Source of the DNA: Ettlia oleoabundans
Lineage: Eukaryota; Chlorophyta; Chlorophyceae; Chlamydomonadales
Assembly: GCA_019693395.1 (NCBI GenBank)
Contig: JAAMXP010005378.1
Location: 1 to 21,221, forward strand
Direction of reading: 5' to 3'
DNA length: 21,221 bases
Shown here: one piece after another, positions 1 to 8,549 of the stretch
How the letters are laid out: each line of letters starts with the position of its first letter
Position numbering within the stretch: the first letter of the stretch is position 1
The notes under the pieces: model-generated
Database searches by the model: none
Told to the model about the DNA's origin: nothing
The model's input: only the letters and a program-made list of their open reading frames with translations
Program-made: the position numbers and the translations under genes

Positions 1-51
1 CACACACCTCCCCCCTGCCCACCCCACCCACCCCATCCGCATTGAACTCAC

Positions 52-3000
52 GTGCGGATGTTGGGAAGGGGTTGAAGAAGGCGGGAGTGGCCACCCATGA
101 CTCCATGTAGATGTCATTGCCAAACACGTCGGCGCGGTTGCCCTGCAAAACACAACAGGGCACAGCGCAAGCACAACACGCCGCAGCGCAAGCACAACAC
201 GTCGCAGCGTGAGCACAGCATGGCGCGCAGTATGTATTGCACAGACGCTAATAGCCATCTACTGCGTGTGGCACAAATGCTTAATTCTAACCAGCCCGCG
301 TCCCGCAAAATGTTGGAGCAGAGGGTTATTGAGTGAAGCTATCCGCAAGACAAAGCTGCCGGCCCACAAACACGCACACAAACCCACACCGCACGCAACC
401 CCCGTGCTGCGTTTTCCTCACGTTGTAAGTGCAGCCGTTGAAGTAAATGCCCGTGGACGACTGCCCCACCCCCACAGCGCCGCCGCTTGGGGCTGAGTTG
501 CTCTGGAACTCGACCTGAGTGAAGCCGGCGTTGGAGGTGAGGTAGACTGCGCCTCCCGCACCAAACTCTGCACGAATCAGGGCATACAATAGGAATCAAT
601 ACGGGGGACTAAGCCGCTATGCAAACACGGGTGTACTTTGCTTGAACCTTCCACCTGTTTTGGAAACATGAAGCAAGCACGAAAAGCGGACAGCATGGGA
701 AGGGAACTTACGTGCTGAGTTGCGCTGAAACAGCACCCTCTCAAACAGCGCAACGGCGCCATCCTGCAACAGCACGGCAAAAAGTGAACAGGATGGTGCA
801 CGTGTACCATGCATGCCGCATTCGCAGGGTGCTCTGCCATGGTGCGCTTTATAAAGCAGCACATACATGTCGCTTAAGCTGTTCATATGAGTCGCACGCG
901 AAACATCTCCAATATAGCTCTAGCCCAGCCCAGCAGCAAGCCGCAGGACATGCAGCCAAGAACATGAATACAGGCAGCGCAGCAGGATTGCAACTAAGTA
1001 GACTTAGGGTTTAAGAGGTATTGCGTGCCTGCAGTGCAACAGCTCCAGCACCATTGAGCGCCGAGTTGGTCACAAACTGGCAGTTTTTGAATTCAACCTG
1101 CGTGAGTGAAGAGCAGGGTGGGTGGTATTCATCAATCATGTGTCTTTTGTGCGGGAAGTGGCACGAAATGTGGTATGAGGAAGAAACAATGGCAGATTGT
1201 CATGCAACCATGCTGTCTAAAACATATTCATGCCTGCCCAATGCTCGCCCACACCCCACTCCACTCCGCCGCACCCCACTGCGGCCACCACACACCTGCA
1301 TGCGCCCCTGGTTCCAAAAGGCACCTCCCAGCCCCTGTGATGCGCCGTTTGTGAGGCGAATGTTCTCCAGTGTGACGAAAAACGACGGCGCAAAGATGGC
1401 GTTGTCGGCGTGAAAAAGGCGGCCTGCGAATCCAATACAGATCCACATCATGGAGACGTCAAATAAAGAAGGTGAACGCTAACGCTCCATTCACACGTAT
1501 GTCAGAAGCTAATGCTCAGGGCAGACAGTTATCCGTTTGTGTTGTGGTGCACGTCAGCTCTGAGCTGACAGAAAGCAAGCCAGCTAACGGACAACTACTT
1601 TCTTCCACCCGCCCACAACTCCCACCCGCTGCCACTCTCGCTCCAAGTGCTGCCAACAACAATTTCATCTGCTATTTCATCCCCAGCCAGAACCACTTGA
1701 AATGCTTCCAATGCCACCCCAGCTGCTGCCAGAACCTCACCCAAGGCCTTGGCGTCCAGCAGGCACCGCCCCCCAAATATTGCACCATCGCAGTTGCCGG
1801 TGATGGTGACTGAGGCCTTGATCGGAGGCAGCACAGACTAAGGGCAGGCAGACAGGCAGGTAGGCAGCAGGTTGATTGATAGGAGCGTCAACCATCAGGC
1901 AGGACAGGCAGGAAAGTGACTGACAGGCACTCAAGAGGGTCATTATCAAATGTGAGTGGGGCCGGGAGGCATGCCCAGCATGCAGCACGGCGGGTGATGA
2001 ACACGCTAACCAAGCACTTTCATAGATTTGAATGCGTTGCAACAGCCAATGGACACAAAAGGTTGAAGCATCCAAGCATGAGGTACAGTAGCCACACGAG
2101 CACGCACACACACACACCTCGGGGCCCTTGAAAGCTCCAGTGAGGCCTATGTGGGCATCCAGCCGGATGAAACGCTCCTTGGTTTGTATCGCCTCTGCCA
2201 GTTCCTTCTCCGTGGTGACACCAACAACTGCACAGCAGGCACAGCAGGCACAGCAGGCGCGGCAGGTGAGGCGTGATGTAAGGTGGGGGGTCATGGGCGA
2301 AGCAACAGCAGCAGCGGTAGAAGAGCAGCACAATTTGTGTGTTAGGCGGGCATGGAAGGGCAGTGGTATGTGACAATGTCCATCATAGAGGGGGACGAAG
2401 CAAAGCTCAGGCATATCAATATGGGCAGATGCGGCACGACACACAGAGCAACGCGCCAGCACTTGGTAATGGGCAGCAATATTGAGCGATGCAGTATGGG
2501 CAGCAGCAGGAGCAGGAACCACCCTCATAAGCCCGGCACGAAGCGAGGGTTCTCAGCACTCACCGTTGGCTTGCTTCAACTTGCGGCTGCTGCGCTTGGG
2601 CTGCTGCTGCATGGCTGCCCCGCTGGCAGCAGCCTGGCGGGAGCCGGCACGAGCAGCAGCCTCCATCATCCACTCCACCACCACCCTCTCATCAGCATTC
2701 AACTGGTCTTTGCTAAGATGCTCTCTCGTTCCAGTCCTCTCTTGCCGCTCTGCAGCCCCATTGGCATGAACTACACCATCCATCTGCTTCTGCTGCTGCT
2801 CTGCCGTCACCAACGAAAGTGCGGCTGCCTTGCTTGGCTGCTGCTGCTCCGGGCCCTTCAGCCAGTGCAGCTGGGAGGGGTCTGCCGCTGCTGCCTTAGT
2901 GTCAGATGCCAGCAGGGAGAGGCTGCGCAGCTGGCCACCACGCACTGCAGGCAGAAACTTGCAGGTTAGGCAGGCAGGCGGGCAGCCAGTCCGGACGTTG

Positions 3001-4443
3001 AGTGGGAAGCTGAGACAGAATGATCAGCGAGCAGGCTTGACCCAAGCAGCGCAGGGCGCTTCCAGCACCCAGAGGCAGCGCAGCTGTTGCGCTGTCGGCG
3101 CTGCAAACCTGCTGCTCCAGTAATCAACAGCAGGATGCCATGCTGAATTTGCCTATGCATTAATACAGGGGCGCCCCTCTCTGCGGCTCACCTGAGAGCT
3201 CTTCTGCCTGCTGTGGCAGCGGGTCGAGGTACGCTGCGCTGTGCTTCCCATCGGCCAGCAGCAGGTCAGCACCCGCACCAGGGCCGTTGGCACCACCCGT
3301 CAGTTGATTGCTGCCCAGTGTTGAGCGATCGGAGGTGAGGCGACTGCCGCCTGAAAGGCTGATGCCGCCACCCTCCAGTGCTGTATTGCCTTGTACAATG
3401 GTGCGCTCCAGATGCAGGCTGCCGCTGTGCACAAAAATGCCGCCGCCAGATTGCTGCATTGGGGAGTGAAGGAATACAGCGACAGTGTTAGGAGACTGTG
3501 CACGCTGCAGTGGTGTCATGAAGGGCGCATGCCTATTCGCACAGCTGAGCCAGGCGGCATGTCCCAGAAGGGCAAAGCAGCCATGAACACTGCTGATCAG
3601 TGCAGTACAGTGTACGGCAGCAGTGGACTGCAGCAGCAGTGGATCAGTGCAGTGCAGTGCGTGCAGCAGCTCACATTCACAGGCAGGCATCAATTGTTGC
3701 TGTTGTCGGTTCTTTGGCTGAATGCCAGCTGACCACAGTTTGCTGACGTATGGGACACAATAACAACATCGAATGCGCACCTCTGCTGTGTTGTCCTCTA
3801 CTTCACAGCCCGCCAGGGACAGCGCGGCGTGTGTGTCAACTCGTGCCGCTCCGCCGCTGGCGGCAGTGTTGCCTGCCAGGCGCACACCCACAAGCTCAAC
3901 CATCGAATGGTTGGAGGCTGTGAGGCCACCCGCCAGGCTACCCTCCGCCATGCCGCCAGTAAGCTCCAGGTTGGCAATCTCTACTAAGGCTGCCGGGCCG
4001 CTAACATGTAGGAGCGGCAGCGGATGTGCCGAGTCGCCGCTGCCGTGCAGCACACAGCGTCGACGGTTGCCGTCAGCATCCACGCATTTGCCATGTAGCC
4101 GAAGAAGCTTGCTGACGAGCAGAGGGGCGCTAAGCTGGATGTCTGCTGTTATCTGCAGTGCACGTTGGTCGCGCCAGCCCAGACCTCCGCCAGCCAGTGC
4201 CGCCCGCAGCGCCTGCTCGCTGGCCACTTCAATAGCCCCGTCGGGCGACGCAAGCTGGAATTTCGATTCCTGAGCCGGCCTTTGCAAACCTGCTGGCAAG
4301 CGGGACAGCTGTCAAAGCGGTGAAGGAGGGCAGGCAGTTGGGGTCAGCAGCCAAGCAAGCCTCAGGCACCAAGCCAACGCACCAGAAACGAGCGCCGTGA
4401 ACAGCAGGAGATGCACTGCTGCAAGGGCGGCGCTTCGCGGCAT
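52..4443 (-). CDS. Secreted right-handed beta-helix protein with Pmp-like repeats (3' partial)
   Basis: Exons in coding order: 4443-4383, 4289-3781, 3453-3192, 2944-2564, 2227-2118, 1837-1741, 1423-1296, 1097-1029, 763-712, 567-422, 142-52. Phases agree at every join, giving 635 codons before the gene leaves the window through a GTGAGT donor at 51. Residues 1 to about 21 are a signal peptide (MPRSAALAAVHLLLFTALVS). Residues 30-277 and 405-635 are two beta-helix domains, each opening with an 'LxxAl...I.LxxxIxL' cap. They carry the GGAV, GGGI and FxxN (FVTN, FQRN, FQSN) tetrapeptides typical of chlamydial polymorphic membrane proteins. Residues 278-404 form a Gln/Ala-rich helical linker. The protein is probably extracellular or in the cell wall; ligand unknown. 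An in-frame upstream ATG at 4671 would place the hydrophobic segment internally and is less likely. Most donors are GTG(A/C)G(T/C/G); the intron at 1028-764 uses a GC donor. The fold is fairly sure, the function is not. Confidence 0.8.
163..225. repeat. 21-bp tandem repeat, three copies
   Basis: Three head-to-tail units begin at 163, 184 and 205 (consensus CAGCGCAAGCACAACACGYCG). The first two differ at one base and the third has diverged. The array lies in the intron between the last two visible exons of the beta-helix gene. Confidence 0.7.
2088..2117. repeat. CA/GT microsatellite forming a splice donor
   Basis: A (CA)n-type run on the plus strand reads (GT)n on the gene strand. It begins exactly at the end of exon 5 of the beta-helix gene (GAG followed by GTGTGTGTG), so the donor dinucleotide is the first repeat unit. 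Confidence 0.7.
2230..2265. repeat. 9-bp tandem repeat next to a splice acceptor
   Basis: Three exact copies of GCACAGCAG (from 2230, 2239 and 2248) and one diverged copy (2257-2265). On the gene strand this is CTGCTGTGC repeated, ending at the acceptor of exon 5 (AG at 2229-2228). The repeat therefore supplies the polypyrimidine-like tract. Confidence 0.75.
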
Positions 4444-4808
4444 CGCTGCCACGCGGTTGCCACCGCCAAACTCCAGCTTGAATGACCTTTTCAAACCTGC
4501 ATTAAACAACGTAAATAAGGTGCACAAACCGGCGATCGGTGCTACAGAGATGCAGCTACCGTGCGTGTCTGGCACCACCTCAGCTTGGCCCCCACTCAAA
4601 CACCATTGAGCATTTGGAGCTGCCAGCTGCATGAGGTCGACGAAACATATCGCTGGACCGAACCCTGCCATCTCAACCCGCGACTAGATGCCACCTACAA
4701 CCCGGACCCTTGACCGTCAGCAGTAACGGCGGCGGGGGTTGTGCTGGTGTAGCTGGGGCACCTGCACCTTTCTGATGCACTTTGGCCTAACAAGGGAGCT
4801 TTTACATC
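4444..4808. other. Short tandem intergenic region between kinase and beta-helix genes
   Basis: 365 bases separate the kinase stop from the chosen start of the downstream minus-strand beta-helix gene. It must hold the kinase 3' UTR and the next gene's promoter and 5' UTR. An open frame continues upstream from the beta-helix start to an ATG at 4671, so part of it may be coding if that start is used. I see no clear TATA box. Confidence 0.5.
4802..4806 (-). terminator. TGTAA, candidate poly(A) signal of the kinase gene
   Basis: TGTAA on the minus strand begins 2 bases after the TGA stop of the kinase. TGTAA is the usual polyadenylation signal in core green algae. I saw no other copy on this strand down to 4444. 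At this position it would give an extremely short 3' UTR, so it could be chance. Confidence 0.3.
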
Positions 4809-7800
4809 TCATTGTACTTTCTGCTGCAGGGGTGCACGAAACCGTTGTGAGAGCGATAGCACGCGCTGCCGACCTGCTGCCGCTAAGCCCGGAGTGCCTG
4901 CACCCGCGTCCCCCACAGGTGCTGCTTGCGGGGACCAATCAGGCAGCAAGACATCCAAACTATCCAAATCCCCTTCCTCTCCCGCCAGTTGCTGCTGCTT
5001 CGCCAGAAACGCTTTGCTGGGCGATTCTATGCTGCCTGTCTGCTCTAATGGTCCTCCCGCTCCCGCCCCAATCGTTGCTGCTCGCAGCCGCGCCTGCTGG
5101 TGCAGCAGAAGTTGCCCCGGCGGCTGCCTGGATACTGCTGCTGGGTTCACTCCGGGCCTGTACCGGGCGCTACGCACGCTACTATGGGCGCTCTTGCCCA
5201 AGTAGGGAGCGCCTCCGCCGGGCCCAGAGCCCGGCAGCGGCAGGCTTTGCCGGGCTGGCGGCTGCTTACCGCTGCCAGCAGCCTGCCGGAGCTGCGCTAG
5301 ACGTCGCAGCGGATCCCCAGGGGCTGCTGCCTCTTCTGCTGCTGCATGGGGTAGTAGCGTAGTGCCTGCTGGTGGCTGTGCCAAAAGTACAGCACGCAGT
5401 GAAGGCAGGCTGCTTTCCGCTGCTACAAGTGGCCGCTTGGTGAGGGGCAGCTGCCCTGCCGGCGACAATGCAGCTACAGCAGAGTTCTGCAGGCTCAGGC
5501 CAGCAGTGCCACTGCTTCCAGTTGGCGTCCTACGCTGCTGCTGCCCTTGCTGCTGCTGCCTGGCTCTATTCAACACAGAACCTCCCAGCAACATTGATTT
5601 GGCGCCACCAGCCGCCCCGCCCCCAGCAACTGCTGCCGCCGCAGCTGCCAGCGCTACGCTTGCATTCTGCACTCGCTCTTTCAGGGCGGCACTCGCCAGA
5701 GCAGGCGGGCTGCGTATGCCCACGCAAAAGTAGGGGTGCTGCAGCGCTTGCACTGCGCTGGGGCGTCGCTTGGGGTCCCACTGGCACATGGCAGTCATGA
5801 GATCTATGGCCTCTGGGCTCGCTGTGGCCACTAGCTTGCCCAGAGGCTGCGCAGACATCTGTGGGAAGCGGAAACTCATCTGCAGCCAACAAGGCAGGCC
5901 AGGAAAAGGATGGGTGAAGCAGTCAAGCAGAAATGAAGCCCGGGAGGAGGGAGACCTTACAGGATACCCAGCAGCAAGCAAAAGGATGACGAGACGTTAA
6001 CAGAGCCATATCGGTCATGCGGACCCTCGCAGCATGCCCACCTGGTGTGCCAACTGCAGCCCCTCTGGCCAGGTGGCAGCTGTGGGGGTGCCCATCACAC
6101 AGCAGATCTTGTACAACTCATCAGGCTGCAGTACGACAACCACAGCATGCGTATGGTTACAGGGTACATGCAGGAGTTGACTGCCATAGTACACACATTG
6201 TTTTAAACATCCCAACCAGCACTACGGAGCTGAATGCGCTTCTGTTTCTGTGGGCAGCTGGCCATATACATGCACACGGCAGGCAGCTCCTGCGCTGCCA
6301 GCAACACTCCCTGGGATGCACAACCAACAACAATTAAGCATGTATAAGCTGCCACCTGTAGCTCCTTGTCACCCACCTCTGAGCTTCCCGGGAAGAGGGG
6401 CCGCAGCGTGTAGAGCTCCGCCATGATTGCCCCCACGGCAAACATGTCGATAGGGGCGCCATATTGTGGCGAGCGCAGCAGTACCTCGGGGGCGCGGTAC
6501 CAGCGCGTGGATACATAGTCTGCGGTCAATTAAGTGCGTGGATGAAGCCGTGCACTCAATGCAAAGCTGTGACGAACCATGCACGACTCAGTACGACCAC
6601 AAGGGGCCATAGCAGCAATAAGCATGTGTGTGAGCATACTGGTCATACATGAGCAGAGACTGTGGAGCAAAATGCGGATGCAACACAGCAAAGCTGCCTT
6701 TGGTCCTGCCGGTGCTGGATTCCTGCAACGCGGCACCCAACATCACCTGTGTATGGCGGGCGTGAGCGGATCTCCCGGGCCAGCCCAAAATCTGCAATCT
6801 TCACGGTGTCGCGGTGCACCAGCAGGTTCTCAGGCTTCATGTCCCTGCACACCACAGCATGCCAAAGCATGACAAAGGACGGCATGGCACTGCACGACAC
6901 AACGTGGTCTGGCGTACACAGCACGCTGTGCCACGGCATATGGACGTACTCCAGCACCAGCGATCCCTGCCATGTGCACTGGGCTCAAACCACCGCGCGG
7001 CTTCAAACCAACTCCTCTGTGCACTAAGTGCCCTAAACAACCCTATACGGTGATCCTCCCAACCCTCTCATGCCATTCTACTCTCGCCATACTGCATTCC
7101 CAGCGCACGGGCTGTCTGCCAAGCCCCCCGCCTACCCTTTCCCTGCCTCTTTCGCTGTGCACCTGTGGAAGTATCCCTGCTTGTGCATGAAGGCCAGGCC
7201 CTGCAGTATTTGGTAGGTCCAGTTCCGCACGCTGCTCTCTGCGAAATACTTGTCACGATCCTTCACCATCTGGTACAGATTGCAGTCCTGCAGGCAGTAC
7301 AACCACTTGCAGCTATTCCTCAGCCGCAGCATAAGGAGGTCGGCACACCAGCAACAGCCACTACATATGGTAAGAGGTTCTGGCAGACCTCGCTGCACCC
7401 ATGCTGCCTTGCCCAACCCCTGGACAAGCTGCCATCCATGTAAAGCCGCACCATGTACTCAAAAACAAAGAAGAGCTCGTCGTTTTCTCGTATGACCTCC
7501 TTGAGCTGCACGATACAGGGGTGGTGCAACTTGCGCAGGCTTCGCACCTGCAGTTGGTTACAGCCGTGAGCAAGCAGCATGCGGCAGACATGGCATGATT
7601 CATGACGCTCACAGCATGCGAGCCTGGCAATTGGCGGCTAGAAATTTCTTAAACGAGATCTGATACCGAGTAACTTGGAAAAGGTGCCTATCCTGCCCTG
7701 CCTGGCCCCCTAGACCCGCATGGCTTGCCTCTCGCAGCGCCAAGCACTCGTCCCAGCTGTAGAACTTGCGCTTCATTTTCTTGATGGCCACCACTTCCCC

Positions 7801-7878
7801 TGTCGCCTTGTTGATCGCCTTAAATACGCTGCCGTAGGTGCCGTCCCCCAACTGCTTGGTGACCTTGTAGCGCTGCAT
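4809..7878 (-). CDS. LF4: MAK/ICK/LF4-family (RCK) serine/threonine protein kinase
   Basis: Exons in coding order: 7878-7729, 7547-7452, 7287-7163, 6844-6747, 6519-6377, 6125-6042, 5879-4809. They join in phase to 588 residues plus TGA. The kinase domain is residues 4-283. Visible landmarks are the Gly loop GDGTYGSV (11-18), VAIK lysine K33, the family-typical [13 protein letters not shown] with catalytic D125 (DMKPENLL), DFG D142 and the TDY activation loop 156-158 followed by [13 protein letters not shown]. All catalytic residues are present. Residues 284-588, all in the last exon, are an Ala/Gln/Ser/Gly-rich tail without a recognised domain. The family phosphorylates (R)PxS/T sites. Chlamydomonas LF4 and animal MAK/ICK limit cilium length, and the TDY threonine is phosphorylated by CCRK/LF2-type kinases. 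Aflagellate plants keep a relative (MHK), so a ciliary role is inference. The start ATG has a strong context (GCAGCCATGCAG) and matches the family N-terminus. Intron 1 uses a GC donor (GAG then GCAAGC). Confidence 0.93.
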
Positions 7879-8549
7879 GGCTGCCGCGGCACCGGATCCT
7901 CCGGTTGCAAGGCGGGGTGCCTGTTGAGGCGGGGTTGGGCACCCAGGGGGCCGTGCCTGGCTGGGGCCGGTGCACAGTGGCGCCTTGGAGTCGCCACAGT
8001 GCCGTCAGCCGCACGCAATCGGGCCCTTATTGCGTGCCACGGTTGCGGAAGGTGCAGGTGGTGGTCAACGGAGGTGCCAATTGAGGCGCTGTCGTAGTAG
8101 GAGAGTTGCTTCAGAGGATTCTGGTTGTTTACCACCCCGCAAGAATGGCCCGGAAGGAAAAGTGAAGAGCCCTGGGCAGTGGCCCTGGGCCAGTGTGGCC
8201 AGCTCAGCAACATCAGCCGCCGCCAGGCGTGTCGCATTGATCAGTTGGGCTCTTCCTTTGGGCTTAACAAGCTCTTTGATCTGCCAAGGACTAGGAGACT
8301 CATTGGCGTGTTTCATTTGGACTGGGTGAGTGGGTGAGGTGCGCAACGCAGGCGAGCAGCTTCATGGACTGGACATCATTGACAATTTAAAATTATCTTG
8401 GCGACCTGGGACAGTCTCAGCTCGCTGCTGCACCTTGTCCGCTCCGACGATTGAGCGGCCTTTTGCCCTCTCAAAGCCTTAATTTCCCTTACTGTAAACC
8501 AGGTTAAAAAATCACTACTCTGTGTGGACAACTGGCTGCCCCTGCAGCT
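7879..8549. promoter_or_regulatory. Divergent intergenic region, kinase and RING genes
   Basis: 671 bases separate the two divergent start codons, so both promoters and 5' UTRs should lie here. An AT-rich island (TTTAAAATTAT, 8386-8396) stands out in GC-rich surroundings about 155 bases before the RING gene start. It is the best core-promoter candidate, unproven. A TAA at 8505-8507 closes the RING reading frame upstream of its first ATG. A 93-codon minus-strand frame (8346-8065) is described separately. Confidence 0.5.
8065..8346 (-). other. Unassigned 93-codon open frame in the divergent promoter
   Basis: A minus-strand frame with an alanine/leucine helical stretch (LINATRLAAADVAELATLAQ). 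No family is recognised. It lies 187 bases upstream of the kinase start on the same strand, so it could be an upstream ORF in the kinase leader, a small gene, or chance in GC-rich DNA. No in-frame connection to the kinase was found, and the kinase start fits its family without any extension. Confidence 0.2.

Noticed and set aside
1737..2528. 263-codon minus-strand frame read as one gene
   Set aside because: It runs through an intron-exon-intron stretch of the beta-helix gene; only 2227-2118 in this region fits the protein and the splice phases.
3773..4273. 166-codon plus-strand open frame
   Set aside because: Antisense of the largest beta-helix exon, which has family features and a consistent phase on the minus strand.
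52..4443. Recent bacterial (chlamydial) gene insertion
   Set aside because: The Pmp-like motifs sit in a gene with many introns, algal splice signals and host-like composition, so a recent transfer is not supported.
4739..5362. 207-codon plus-strand open frame
   Set aside because: Antisense of the low-complexity tail in the kinase last exon; Leu/Pro/Ala-rich with no recognisable motif.
4809..7878. Cyclin-dependent or MAP kinase assignment
   Set aside because: The [10 protein letters not shown] segment, TDY loop without the CDK PSTAIRE helix, and the PPYTDYVSTRW sequence fit the MAK/ICK/LF4 group better.
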